Of a stretch of 64,000 nucleotides of DNA, positions 37,223-46,046 are shown one piece after another. Position numbers and translations under genes: made by a program. The notes under the pieces are model-generated. The model made no database searches. It was not told where the DNA came from and was given only the letters and a program-made list of their open reading frames with translations. Each line of letters opens with the position of its first letter. Position 1 is the first letter of the stretch. The DNA is from Alkaliphilus flagellatus. Lineage in GTDB: Bacteria > Bacillota > Clostridia > Peptostreptococcales > Natronincolaceae. The stretch is taken from positions 62,001 to 126,000 of the forward strand of contig NZ_JAHLQK010000005.1 of assembly GCF_018919215.1 (NCBI RefSeq), written 5' to 3'.

Positions 37223-38101
37223 ATGTATAGTGGTAGGTTGATAAAAGGGATCGGTGGTTTTTATTATGTTGATATTAATGGAGAAATATTTGAGTGCAAA
37301 GCTCGTGGTCTTTTTAGAAAAAAGAAGGTTGTTCCTGTAGTTGGAGATTACGTCGAAATAGATATTATAGATAAGGAAAACAAGAAGGGTGTCATAGAAA
37401 AGATTAATGAACGGCACAATGAATTAATTAGACCTTCTGTATCTAATATAGATCAAGCCATAGTTGTATTTGCAGTAACCCAGCCAGATCCCCACCTCTC
37501 ACTCTTAGATCGATTTTTAGTATTGGCAGAAAGTCAGAAGCTAAATATAATTATTTGCCTTAATAAAATCGATTTACTAAAGGAAGAAGAGTATAGAGAA
37601 ATTGTTAATATATATGCTTCTGCTGGTTACAAAGTAATACTAACTAGCAGTAAGCAGAATATAGGAATAAGTGATTTAAGAGAAGAGTTAAAAAATAAGA
37701 CCACAGTGTTTGCAGGACCATCTGGAGTAGGTAAATCTACACTTTTAAATTACATCCATCCTAGGCTAAAGTTACAAACTGGCGAGATAAGTATAAAAAT
37801 TGGACGGGGAAAACATACAACACGACATGCAGAACTTATGGCTGTTGAGGAAGATGGTTGGGTTGTAGATACTCCTGGATTTAGTTCTTTAAATATGGAT
37901 TTTATCCATGAAGATGATCTACACTTTCATTTTCCAGAGTTTGTACCCTATATGGATAATTGTAAATTTAATTCCTGTAAGCATATAAATGAACCTAGCT
38001 GTGGTGTTAAAGAAGCAGTTGTATTAGGTGAAATATCTAAAAATAGATATACCAGTTATATTCAATTTATTGATGAGATTAGAAAGAGCAGGAGGTATTA
38101 A
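37223..38101 (+). CDS. rsgA: ribosome small subunit GTPase RsgA
   Basis: 292 residues. A circularly permuted GTPase: N-terminal OB fold (to ~70), then G4 NKID (114-117), G1 GPSGVGKST (165-173) and G3 DTPGF. A C-terminal zinc motif CKFNSCKHINEPSC (C-x4-C-x-H-x5-C) follows. RsgA checks maturation of the 30S subunit decoding centre. GGGAGGT precedes the ATG. It is followed by rpe after three bases. Confidence 0.95.
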   Translation: MYSGRLIKGIGGFYYVDINGEIFECKARGLFRKKKVVPVVGDYVEIDIIDKENKKGVIEKINERHNELIRPSVSNIDQAIVVFAVTQPDPHLSLLDRFLVLAESQKLNIIICLNKIDLLKEEEYREIVNIYASAGYKVILTSSKQNIGISDLREELKNKTTVFAGPSGVGKSTLLNYIHPRLKLQTGEISIKIGRGKHTTRHAELMAVEEDGWVVDTPGFSSLNMDFIHEDDLHFHFPEFVPYMDNCKFNSCKHINEPSCGVKEAVVLGEISKNRYTSYIQFIDEIRKSRRY

Positions 38102-38104
38102 CTT

Positions 38105-38761
38105 ATGATGAAATTAGCTCCATCAATATTGTCAGCAGATTTTTCTAACTTATTAGCAGATATAAAAAAAGTCGAAGAGGCAGGCTGTGACCTTCTTCAC
38201 ATAGATGTAATGGATGGGCACTTTGTTCCAAATATTACAATAGGTCCACTTGTTATGGAAGGTCTTAAGGGTAAAACTAAGCTTCCTTTTGATGTACATT
38301 TAATGATAGAAAATCCAGATAGATATATTCCTCAGTTTGCTAAAGCAGGAGCTCACATAATATCTGTCCATAGTGAGGCTTGTATTCATTTGCATAGAAC
38401 TATACAACTTATTAAAGATAATGGTGCAAAGGCAGCTGTTGCACTTAATCCTGCCACACCTTTAAATGTAATAGAGCATGTACTTGAGGACTTAGATATG
38501 GTTCTTATAATGACAGTTAATCCTGGATTTGGAGGACAAAGCTTTATTGAATCAAGCCTATCAAAAATAGAGGCATTAAGAAAAATAATAGATACTAGGG
38601 GACTTAATGTTGATATTCAAGTAGATGGTGGTATTAAAGTAGATAATGTTAAAAAGGTTATAGATGCTGGTGCCAATATAGTTGTTGCTGGTTCTGCCAT
38701 ATTTAATAGTGAAAATATTACACAAACAGTAAAACAATTTAGAGAAAATACTAATTTATAA
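38105..38761 (+). CDS. rpe: ribulose-phosphate 3-epimerase
   Basis: 218 residues, TIM barrel. It interconverts ribulose 5-phosphate and xylulose 5-phosphate. APSILSADFSNL, HIDVMDGHFVPN (metal ligands), DVHLMI, MTVNPGFGGQ and QVDGGI are all present, as is the late phosphate-binding VVAGSAIF. AGGAGG lies nine bases before the ATG. It sits between rsgA and thiN. Confidence 0.96.
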   Translation: MMKLAPSILSADFSNLLADIKKVEEAGCDLLHIDVMDGHFVPNITIGPLVMEGLKGKTKLPFDVHLMIENPDRYIPQFAKAGAHIISVHSEACIHLHRTIQLIKDNGAKAAVALNPATPLNVIEHVLEDLDMVLIMTVNPGFGGQSFIESSLSKIEALRKIIDTRGLNVDIQVDGGIKVDNVKKVIDAGANIVVAGSAIFNSENITQTVKQFRENTNL

Positions 38762-38782
38762 ATTGTAGATATGGAGGCAAAG

Positions 38783-39424
38783 ATGAAAGTAACCGTAGTA
38801 ACAAATGGTCATATTGAAAACATGAACATTTTAAAATCTGTTATTGAAAACAGTGATTATATTATTTGTGCAGATGGTGCAGCTAAATACTTAATGAAAT
38901 TAAATATTTATCCAAATATATTGGTGGGAGATCTCGACTCCATTAACAAAGATGCCTTTCAGTGGATAGAAAACGGTGGAGTCAAGGTTCAGCAGTTTCC
39001 TGTAAAGAAGGATATGACAGATACGGAGTTAGCTATAGAATTTGCCTTAGAGCAGTCACCGAGTACAATAACTATTGTAGGTGCCATAGGCTCTCGTATG
39101 GACCATAGTTTAGGTAATATAATGTTACTGTATAAAATTCATAAAATGGGTATTAAGGCAAATATCATTAATGAGATAAACCATATTACTATAACAGATA
39201 GTACTATAAATGTAGCAGGGAAAATAGGACAAACTATTTCGGTAATACCTATTAGTGGAGATGTAAAGGGTGTTACATTAGAAGGGTTAGAATATCCTTT
39301 AACTAATCACGATATCGATATGGGAAGCTCTTTAGGTATTAGTAATAGATTTATAAAAGATAGGGCAACTATTTCAGTTAAAGAAGGAACTGTTTTAGTT
39401 ATTAAGGTTTGTGACGAAGTATAA
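38783..39424 (+). CDS. thiN: thiamine pyrophosphokinase
   Basis: 213 residues. It transfers pyrophosphate from ATP to thiamine. CADGAAKYL, GDLDSI, KKDMTDTELAIE and GAIGSRMDHSLGN are family motifs. GGAGG is properly spaced for ATG 38783; an ATG at 38771 overlaps the ribosome binding site. It is the last gene of the run from priA and is closed by a strong terminator. Confidence 0.93.
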   Translation: MKVTVVTNGHIENMNILKSVIENSDYIICADGAAKYLMKLNIYPNILVGDLDSINKDAFQWIENGGVKVQQFPVKKDMTDTELAIEFALEQSPSTITIVGAIGSRMDHSLGNIMLLYKIHKMGIKANIINEINHITITDSTINVAGKIGQTISVIPISGDVKGVTLEGLEYPLTNHDIDMGSSLGISNRFIKDRATISVKEGTVLVIKVCDEV

Positions 39425-39427
39425 TTT

Positions 39428-39469
39428 AAATGTCACTAAAAGTTGTTAGGACTTTTAGTGACATTTTTT
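39428..39469 (+). terminator. terminator after thiN
   Basis: A perfect stem of about 15 bp (39428-39442 with 39452-39466) with a nine-base loop, followed by T residues. Confidence 0.85.
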
Positions 39470-39520
39470 ACTGTTTATGAATAGAATAATAATATACTAT
39501 TCTCTAAGGTAGGTGGTGAT

Positions 39521-39685
39521 ATGTTTAAAAGGAGAAGAAGGCATTCTTCATTAAAACTTACTGGATTAATAATTACAATAGTTGGAGCATTAATGTTCCT
39601 ATATATTATTCCATTACAAATATGGTATCTTATTATTGCTGGTCTATTCGTAACAATAGGATTACTAATATTTAAAATATGTTAA
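39521..39685 (+). CDS. small 54-residue membrane protein
   Basis: ATG 39521 to TAA 39685 encodes 54 residues. A very basic head (MFKRRRRHSSLK) is followed by two hydrophobic stretches (LTGLIITIVGALMFLYII and WYLIIAGLFVTIGLLI) with a short loop, so probably two membrane helices with both ends inside. AGGTGGTGAT stands directly before the ATG. I do not know a function. It has a terminator on each side and so is its own unit. Confidence 0.75.
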   Translation: MFKRRRRHSSLKLTGLIITIVGALMFLYIIPLQIWYLIIAGLFVTIGLLIFKIC

Positions 39686-39705
39686 ATAAAAAAAGATACT
39701 CAATA

Positions 39706-39737
39706 TAAAAAGCCGCCATTTAAATGGAGGCTTTTTT
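39706..39737. terminator. bidirectional terminator between the small ORF and rpmB
   Basis: AAAAAGCC pairs with GGCTTTTT around an inner CCATTTAAATGG with one unpaired base on each side. A and T runs on both ends allow use from either direction. Confidence 0.8.
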
Positions 39738-39745
39738 ATATAAAA

Positions 39746-39937
39746 TTATAAAGCTCTTTCAACTTTTCCAGAACGTAGGCATCTTGTACATACATTGATT
39801 CTCTTTGCTGTACCTTTAACTATAGCTCTAACTCTTCTTAAGTTAGGTTCCCAAGTTCTTCTGTTATGACGGTTGGAGTGACTGATCTGATTACCTGAAA
39901 CTCTACCCTTATTACAAACTTCGCATACTCTTGCCAC
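39746..39937 (-). CDS. rpmB: 50S ribosomal protein L28
   Basis: 63 residues on the minus strand: ARVCEVCNKGRVSGNQISHS at the N-terminus and RINVCTRCLRSGKVERAL at the end. CEVC and CTRC form the four-cysteine zinc-binding version of L28. AAGGAGGTG stands six bases before the GTG start at 39937. The ORF is open further upstream, but that part contains the ribosome binding site. It is transcribed away from the asp23 operon. Confidence 0.95.
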   Translation of the reverse strand: MARVCEVCNKGRVSGNQISHSNRHNRRTWEPNLRRVRAIVKGTAKRINVCTRCLRSGKVERAL

Positions 39938-40144
39938 TACGAACACCTCCTTCAAGCCTAGCTCATCCTCTAAAACATAATAATAGTATCATATATAACA
40001 AATTTTTGCAATAATAATATTTTAATATATGCAAAATACAATGTTTTAGTAAATTGTTGATATAAAAATTTATTATGATTATGGTTATTGTTGAACTATT
40101 TTTGGTATTCATATACAATATAATATTATAATGTGATATTCTAG

Positions 40145-40229
40145 CTATCAGTATTTTAAAACATAATATATAATATGATATTATATATTATAGATATTTA
40201 TACAACTATCACTATTTTAAGTATAATAT
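40145..40229. repeat. imperfect direct repeats and AT palindrome upstream of asp23
   Basis: CTATCAGTATTTTAA at 40145 recurs as CTATCACTATTTTAA at 40206, each followed by an AATAT-rich stretch. Between them lies a perfect 14-bp AT inverted repeat (40163-40176 with 40178-40191). The region belongs to the 347-bp divergent gap between rpmB and asp23; the rest of the gap is AT-rich without clear signals. Confidence 0.45.
40199..40227 (+). promoter_or_regulatory. possible promoter of the asp23-yloV operon
   Basis: TATACA at 40199-40204 and TATAAT at 40222-40227 with a 17-base spacer, overlapping the second direct repeat. Confidence 0.5.
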
Positions 40230-40284
40230 TGTAAGTAAAGTGGGGAATAAATATAAGATAGAAGAAAATAAAGGAGGTTTTTTA

Positions 40285-40641
40285 ATGCCAGGAAAATTAG
40301 TTACTAAATTAGGTACAATTATAATTGATGACCATGTTTTAACATCCATTGCAGGTGTTTCAGCTATGGAATGCTATGGAGTAGTAGGAATGGCTGCTAA
40401 ATCTGCGGCTGGAGGCCTTGTAGAATTATTAAAAAGAGAGCAGTCTGGAAAAGGTGTGAAGGTACATACTGAGGAAGATGAAATAACAATTGATATATTC
40501 GTAATTGTAGAATTTGGTACCCGTATATCTGTAGTTGCAAATAATATCATAGAAAAAGTAAAATATAACATTGAGCATTTGACAGGAATGAACGTTAAAA
40601 AGGTTAATATTAATGTTCAGGGTGTCAGAGTGCAAAAGTAA
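40285..40641 (+). CDS. yloU: Asp23/Gls24 family envelope protein YloU
   Basis: 118 residues. GKLVTKLGTIIIDDHVLTSI at the N-terminus, then AMECYGVVGMA and the C-terminal GMNVKKVNINVQGVRVQK define Asp23/Gls24 proteins, small cytoplasmic proteins that gather at the membrane and respond to envelope stress. AAGGAGG supports ATG 40285; an upstream in-frame GTG at 40240 has no ribosome binding site. It is paired with yloV as in most Firmicutes. Confidence 0.93.
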   Translation: MPGKLVTKLGTIIIDDHVLTSIAGVSAMECYGVVGMAAKSAAGGLVELLKREQSGKGVKVHTEEDEITIDIFVIVEFGTRISVVANNIIEKVKYNIEHLTGMNVKKVNINVQGVRVQK

Positions 40642-40659
40642 CTTAAGGAGGTACTAGTT

Positions 40660-42303
40660 GTGAAAATTGAATATATTGATGGGCATCTTTTAAAGAAAAT
40701 GATAATATCTGGAGCACAGTCTCTGGAGACAAATAAAGAAATAGTTAATGCGCTTAACGTATTTCCTGTGCCTGATGGTGATACTGGTACTAATATGTCT
40801 TTAACTATGCAGTCAGCAGCAAAGGAAGTGAAAGGAACACAATCAGATTTGCTAGAAGATATTGCTAATGCTGCTGCTAATGGTTCTTTAATGGGTGCTA
40901 GAGGTAACTCTGGAGTAATTTTATCTCAGCTTTTTAGGGGATTTGCAAAGGGAGTTAAAGGCAAAAGTCGAATTCATACGAAGGACTTAGCAGAAGCGCT
41001 AAAATCCGGGGCAGATACTGCCTATAAGGCTGTAATGAAGCCAATAGAAGGTACTATTTTAACCGTTGCTAGAGAAAGTGCAGAAGCAGCTTTAATAATT
41101 GCTAACAAGGAAAAAGATATTGTTACATTTATTGAAAAAGTTATTAAATATGCGGAAAAATCATTAAGTAGGACACCAGAAATGCTTAAGGTGTTAAAGG
41201 ATGCAGGGGTTGTTGACTCTGGTGGTAAAGGACTAGTATATATATATTTAGGTGCTTTAGGCGCAATTACTGGCAATATGCCTGTTATTGAAGAGGAAGC
41301 TATTGTAGATAATAGTTATATACATAATATAGAAGAAATCGACGGAGAAATTGAATTTGGATATTGTACAGAATTTATTATTCGTTCTAGTGCTGCAGAT
41401 ATTAATAAATTTAAGAAGATTATAGAGGGATATGGAGACTCTATGTTAGTTGTTGGTAATGATAGTGTTATAAAAGTACATATACATACTAATCATCCAG
41501 GTAAAGTTATGGAACATGCTTTAGAACTTGGATCTTTAAGCGACATTAAAATAGATAATATGAGATTACAACATAGACATGAGATATTTAAGCAAACTGA
41601 AGATAAAAACAATGTAAATACTGAAAATGCAATAGAAAAAGAAACGAAGAAGTATGGTTTTATTACAGTTACAATGGGAGAAGGTCTAACTAAAATATTT
41701 AAGGACTTTACTGTTGACCATGTAATAGAAGGTGGTCAAACTATGAACCCAAGCACAGAAGACTTTGTTAAGGCCATTGATAATATTAATGCTGAAACAA
41801 TATTTATTTTACCTAACAATAGTAATATCTTTATGGCGGCTAATCAGGCTAAAGCTATTTCAAGTAAAAATATTATTGTAATTCCTTCAAAATCTGTGCC
41901 ACAGGGATTATCAGCTTTATTAGCGTTTAACCTTGAATCTACTCCAGAGGAAAACGAAGAGACAATGATAGATGCAATTAAAGTAGTTAAAACAGGTCAG
42001 GTTACTTATGCGGTTAGAGATACTAGTTATAATGACTTAGAAATACATGAAGGTGATATTTTAGGAATTGGCGATAGCGAAATAAAATCCGTAGGAGAAA
42101 ATATTAAAGAAGTATCTATAGAGCTCATAGAAGAAATGATAACTGACGAAAGTGAAATAATAACTATTTTTTATGGGTCTGATGTTACAGAGGAAGATAC
42201 TAGAGAATTGCTTGAAGTATTAAAAAATAAATATGAAGATATAGATATTGAATTGTACTATGGTGGACAGCCATTATATTATTATATTTTCTCTATTGAA
42301 TAG
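40660..42303 (+). CDS. YloV/FakA-type DAK2 domain kinase
   Basis: 547 residues. The N-terminal DhaL-like nucleotide-binding domain (about 8-200) has NVFPVPDGDTGTNMSLT and GARGNSGVILSQL. The middle contains DAGVVDSGGKGLVYI and GYCTEFIIR; the C-terminal domain ends ELYYGGQPLYYYIFSIE. FakA phosphorylates fatty acids held by FakB proteins, letting the cell use external fatty acids; no fakB is in this window. The GTG start follows AAGGAGGTAC. The gene follows yloU by 18 bp and precedes recG. Confidence 0.9.
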   Translation: MKIEYIDGHLLKKMIISGAQSLETNKEIVNALNVFPVPDGDTGTNMSLTMQSAAKEVKGTQSDLLEDIANAAANGSLMGARGNSGVILSQLFRGFAKGVKGKSRIHTKDLAEALKSGADTAYKAVMKPIEGTILTVARESAEAALIIANKEKDIVTFIEKVIKYAEKSLSRTPEMLKVLKDAGVVDSGGKGLVYIYLGALGAITGNMPVIEEEAIVDNSYIHNIEEIDGEIEFGYCTEFIIRSSAADINKFKKIIEGYGDSMLVVGNDSVIKVHIHTNHPGKVMEHALELGSLSDIKIDNMRLQHRHEIFKQTEDKNNVNTENAIEKETKKYGFITVTMGEGLTKIFKDFTVDHVIEGGQTMNPSTEDFVKAIDNINAETIFILPNNSNIFMAANQAKAISSKNIIVIPSKSVPQGLSALLAFNLESTPEENEETMIDAIKVVKTGQVTYAVRDTSYNDLEIHEGDILGIGDSEIKSVGENIKEVSIELIEEMITDESEIITIFYGSDVTEEDTRELLEVLKNKYEDIDIELYYGGQPLYYYIFSIE

Positions 42304-42329
42304 GGAGGTAGCGTGAGCTACTTCCCTTT
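42302..42329 (+). terminator. hairpin after yloV
   Basis: An 11-bp stem (42302-42312 with 42317-42327, one G-T pair) closed by the GNRA tetraloop GTGA. The stop codon of yloV overlaps the left arm. The T tail is short, so termination may be partial. Confidence 0.6.
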
Positions 42330-42347
42330 AACATTATTACAACATTC

Positions 42348-42356
42348 TGTTATAAT
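42348..42356 (+). promoter_or_regulatory. extended -10 promoter of recG
   Basis: TGTTATAAT is an extended -10 element about 30 bp before the recG start. Confidence 0.55.
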
Positions 42357-42386
42357 AGAGACAAAAAGATATTTGGAGTGTGTAGT

Positions 42387-44444
42387 ATGAATATTTTAAA
42401 GCAGGATATTCAGTATATTAAAGGTGTTGGACCAAAGAAGGCTTATCTTTTAAAACGACTTAATATTAATACTGTTGAAGATATGATATGGTATATGCCT
42501 AGGGACTATGAGGATAGGAGAAATATAAAAAGGATTGCTAATTTAAGACCAGGAGAAAAGGCTACTTTCTATGGAATTATACTCGGTGAAGGCGATGTAT
42601 CAAAGCCTAGAAAAAATCTTTCCTTAATTAAATTTAATGTTAAAGATGAAACTGGCAACATTGAAGTTATATTTTTTAATAAAACATATTTGAAAAAAAC
42701 TTTAAATTCTGGTCAGAGAGTAATGATAAATGGAGAAATTAAAAAAGGATTCAAAGGCTTGCAAGTAGTTAATCCAATTATAGAAAAGGTAGATATGCTA
42801 GATACGGATAATAGACAGGGTATTGTCCCCATATATTCATTAACCGAAGGTTTAAGTCAAAATGAAATTATTTCAATACAAAAAAGGATTCTTCAAATAG
42901 TTAATGAATCCATAGAAGAATATTTACCAGAAGAAATTATGAATAGATGTAGGCTTTGTAATATAAAGTTTGCTCTAAACAACATTCATTTTCCAAGTAA
43001 TGTTCAAGCCTTAAAAATAGCCAAATATAGATTGGTGTTTGAAGAATTTTTACTCTTACAGCTTGGACTTTTTAAAATAAAAACAGGTATAGTGCAAGAT
43101 AAAAAAGGTATACCTCTTAAAAACAATAATGGAATAGAAGCCTTTATTAAAAAGTTACCATTTAAACTAACAAAAGCTCAAGAAAAGGTTTTTAATGAAA
43201 TATCTAAAGACTTAGAAAGAGATACACCGATGAATAGGCTGGTTCAAGGAGACGTGGGCTCCGGAAAAACCATTGTGGCTATAGCAGCATTATTAAAATC
43301 AGTAATAAATGGCTATCAAGGTGCTTTTATGGCTCCCACAGAGATATTAGCAGAACAACACTATGTATCTTTAACTGAGTTACTCGAGCCTCTTGGAATT
43401 AAGGTAGGTCTTTTAGTAGGAAGTCTATCTAAAGGTGAGAAAAATAAAATATTAAATAAGGTTGAATCTGGGGAAATTAATATAATAATTGGTACTCATG
43501 CGCTTATCCAAGAAGGTGTAAAATTTTGCAATTTAGCCTTAGTAATTACAGACGAGCAACATAGATTTGGAGTAAGACAAAGAGCAATACTTGCTAGCAA
43601 AGGACAAAATCCTCATGTTTTAGTTATGACAGCCACGCCTATCCCTAGAACTTTAGCTCTAATATTGTATGGGGATTTAGATATATCAATTATAGATCAT
43701 TTACCTCCAGGTAGAAAAACTATAAAAACCTATAGTCGTACTTCTAACAAAAGAGATGATATTTATAATTTTGTAAAAAAACAGTTAGATGAAGGTAGAC
43801 AGGCTTATGTGGTTTGTCCATTAGTAGAGGAGTCGGAGGCTATAGAAGCTAAGTCAGCTACAGAAATTGCACATGAACTTTCCTATGATCTGTTAAATGG
43901 TTATAAAATTGGACTTCTCCATGGGAAAATGTTAGCTAAAGAGAAGGAAGAAATAATGGGTAATTTTAAAACAGGAAATATAGAAGTTTTGGTTTCTACT
44001 ACGGTCATTGAAGTTGGTGTAAATGTTCCTAATGCAACTATTATGGTAGTAGAAAATGCAGAACGATTTGGTCTAGCTCAGCTCCATCAGTTAAGAGGTA
44101 GGGTAGGAAGAGGTAGTTATCAATCTTACTGTATTTTAATAAATAATAGTAAGTCGGAAATTTCTAAGGAACGCATGGATATAATGGAAAAAACGACTGA
44201 TGGGTTCGTTATATCTGAAAAGGATTTAAAACTTAGAGGTCCTGGAGAATTTTTTGGTACTAGACAACACGGGTTACCAGAACTAAAAATCGCTAACTTG
44301 TTTAGACATATATCAGTACTAAAGACAGCACAAAAAGAAATAGAAAAAATGACTCATGCTGATCCAGATTTAACACTAAATAATTATCCATTGCTTAGAA
44401 TAAAATTAGAAGAAAAGTTTCTATCTGTAGAAGAGGTTTTATAG
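42387..44444 (+). CDS. recG: ATP-dependent DNA helicase RecG
   Basis: 685 residues. N-terminal wedge/OB domain (to ~150) for branched DNA; Walker A QGDVGSGKT near residue 285; DEQHRFG box; TATPIPRTLAL; late ATTVIEVGVNVPNA-type motif and QLRGRVGRG. RecG remodels stalled forks and Holliday junctions. A GTG at 42378 is in frame, but GGAG is better spaced for ATG 42387. No LexA box is seen at this gene. Confidence 0.95.
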   Translation: MNILKQDIQYIKGVGPKKAYLLKRLNINTVEDMIWYMPRDYEDRRNIKRIANLRPGEKATFYGIILGEGDVSKPRKNLSLIKFNVKDETGNIEVIFFNKTYLKKTLNSGQRVMINGEIKKGFKGLQVVNPIIEKVDMLDTDNRQGIVPIYSLTEGLSQNEIISIQKRILQIVNESIEEYLPEEIMNRCRLCNIKFALNNIHFPSNVQALKIAKYRLVFEEFLLLQLGLFKIKTGIVQDKKGIPLKNNNGIEAFIKKLPFKLTKAQEKVFNEISKDLERDTPMNRLVQGDVGSGKTIVAIAALLKSVINGYQGAFMAPTEILAEQHYVSLTELLEPLGIKVGLLVGSLSKGEKNKILNKVESGEINIIIGTHALIQEGVKFCNLALVITDEQHRFGVRQRAILASKGQNPHVLVMTATPIPRTLALILYGDLDISIIDHLPPGRKTIKTYSRTSNKRDDIYNFVKKQLDEGRQAYVVCPLVEESEAIEAKSATEIAHELSYDLLNGYKIGLLHGKMLAKEKEEIMGNFKTGNIEVLVSTTVIEVGVNVPNATIMVVENAERFGLAQLHQLRGRVGRGSYQSYCILINNSKSEISKERMDIMEKTTDGFVISEKDLKLRGPGEFFGTRQHGLPELKIANLFRHISVLKTAQKEIEKMTHADPDLTLNNYPLLRIKLEEKFLSVEEVL

Positions 44445-44453
44445 AAAAACATT

Positions 44454-44482
44454 TTGTCTACTAATGTGTAGTGTGCTAAAAT
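44454..44482 (+). promoter_or_regulatory. promoter of rsmD-coaD
   Basis: TTGTCT at 44454-44459 and TAAAAT at 44477-44482 with a 17-base spacer, and TGC directly before the -10 (extended -10). Confidence 0.65.
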
Positions 44483-44511
44483 AATTATAGAGTTAAAGTA
44501 GGAGGATACAT

Positions 44512-45072
44512 ATGAGAGTTATTTCAGGAAAAGCAAGAGGTCATGCTTTAAAGGCACCTCAAGGTTTAAACACTAGACCGACTGCTGATCGTGTAAAGGA
44601 ATCTATATTCAATATTGTTCAATCAAAATTGTATGGTAGTATTGTAATTGATTTGTTTGCAGGAAGTGGTAATCTAGGTATTGAGTCTTTATCAAGGAAT
44701 GCTAGTAAAGCTTACTTTATAGATAATAATAAAAATAGCATTCAATCAATTAGAGAAAATCTTAAAAAAACTAATTTAGGTAATAGTTCCATAGTAATTC
44801 AGATGGATGTGCTATCTGCTATAAAAAAATTAAGTACTCAAGGTGTAAAGGCAAATATTATCTTTTTAGATCCACCCTATTCTAAAGGATTTGTTGCACC
44901 TACTCTAGAGGACATTTTTTCTTTTGAAATACTACAATCAGATGGTATAGTTGTTGTTGAACATAATAAAACTGATGAAATCCCAGAGAGTGTGCATAAT
45001 TTACAAAAATATAGAACTAATAATTACGGAGATGTAGCAGTTTCTTTTTACGAGTTGAGGGAGGAGATATAG
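44512..45072 (+). CDS. rsmD: 16S rRNA (guanine-966-N2)-methyltransferase RsmD
   Basis: 186 residues, Rossmann methyltransferase. MRVISGKARGHALKAP is the N-terminal signature, followed by RPTADRVKESIFNI, the AdoMet motif DLFAGSGNLGIE and the catalytic LDPPY. Its stop codon is directly followed by the ATG of coaD, so the two are coupled. Confidence 0.95.
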   Translation: MRVISGKARGHALKAPQGLNTRPTADRVKESIFNIVQSKLYGSIVIDLFAGSGNLGIESLSRNASKAYFIDNNKNSIQSIRENLKKTNLGNSSIVIQMDVLSAIKKLSTQGVKANIIFLDPPYSKGFVAPTLEDIFSFEILQSDGIVVVEHNKTDEIPESVHNLQKYRTNNYGDVAVSFYELREEI

Positions 45073-45546
45073 ATGAGAGTAGCAATTTACCCTGGTAGTT
45101 TCGATCCTATTACAAATGGGCATCTAGATATAATTGAAAGAGCTTCTAAAATGTGCGATAAATTAATTGTATCTGTCATATATAATCCAAATAAAAATCC
45201 TTTATTTACTTTAGAGGAGAGAAAAAAACTAGTTGAGGAATCGGTAAAAAATTATCCAAACGTTTCAGTAGATTGTTTTTCGGGATTATTAATTGAATAT
45301 GCAAAAGAAAATGAAGCTACAGCTATTATTAAAGGCTTAAGAGCTATATCAGATTTTGAATACGAGCTTCAAATGGCATTAATGAACCAAAAATTATGTC
45401 CTAGCATTGAAACTGTATTTTTAATGACTAGTAGTGAATATTCATTTTTAAGTTCTAGTTTAATTAAAGAAGTTGCTAGATTTGGTGGATGTATAAAGGG
45501 ATTAGTTCCTGAAGTTGTTTATAAAGCAGTAATGAATAGATTTTAA
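45073..45546 (+). CDS. coaD: phosphopantetheine adenylyltransferase
   Basis: 157 residues. It joins AMP to 4'-phosphopantetheine in CoA synthesis. [16 protein letters not shown] has the T/HxGH nucleotide-binding motif; [20 protein letters not shown] and SSSLIKEVA complete the active site. It follows rsmD without a gap, the usual bacterial pair. Confidence 0.96.
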   Translation: MRVAIYPGSFDPITNGHLDIIERASKMCDKLIVSVIYNPNKNPLFTLEERKKLVEESVKNYPNVSVDCFSGLLIEYAKENEATAIIKGLRAISDFEYELQMALMNQKLCPSIETVFLMTSSEYSFLSSSLIKEVARFGGCIKGLVPEVVYKAVMNRF

Positions 45547-45580
45547 TATTAACTTTATAGTACGTAAGGGGGATTATTTA

Positions 45581-46027
45581 ATGAATGTATTGAAGTTGCT
45601 TGAAGAACTAGAAGATATAGTTGAAAATGGGTCATCAATACCTTTTGCACAAAAAGTATTAGTAGATAAAAAAGAAATATTAGAAATTATTAAAGAAATT
45701 AGAATTCATTTGCCAGACGAAGTTAAACAAGCTCAGTGGATTAAAGAAGAAAGACAACGTATATTAGCAGAGGCTCAGCAAGAGGCAGATACGATTTTAG
45801 AGGAAGCAAATGATCATATTTTATTAATGATTGATCAAAGTGAAATTACTAAACTAGCTAATAATCAGGCCGAAGAAATAATTACGCAGGCACAAAATAG
45901 TGCTAAGGAAATGCGATTAGGTGCAAAGGATTATGTAGATAGTCTGTTAGAATCTGTACAAGAAAATTTAGTAGAACTTGTAAATACGGTAAGAGAAAAT
46001 AGAGATGAAATAAAAGGGATGAAGTAG
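45581..46027 (+). CDS. coiled-coil protein resembling ATP synthase b subunit/DivIVA
   Basis: 148 residues. A short N-terminal part (LKLLEELEDIVENGSSIPFA, then KVLVDKKEILEIIKEIR) is followed by a long charged coiled coil (about 55-140) rich in A/E/Q, like the b subunit stalk or DivIVA. No membrane segment is seen, so it is not a true b subunit. The same type of gene often lies between coaD and ylbJ in Clostridia; its function is unknown. AAGGGGGA supports the start. Its last codons lie in the shared terminator with ylbJ. Confidence 0.75.
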   Translation: MNVLKLLEELEDIVENGSSIPFAQKVLVDKKEILEIIKEIRIHLPDEVKQAQWIKEERQRILAEAQQEADTILEEANDHILLMIDQSEITKLANNQAEEIITQAQNSAKEMRLGAKDYVDSLLESVQENLVELVNTVRENRDEIKGMK

Positions 46028-46046
46028 TTATTACTTCATCCCTTTT
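46012..46046. terminator. bidirectional terminator overlapping both gene ends
   Basis: A perfect 15-bp stem (46012-46026 with 46032-46046) with a five-base loop. It contains the final codons and stop of the coiled-coil gene on the plus strand and of ylbJ on the minus strand. A4 and T4 runs flank it. Confidence 0.8.
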
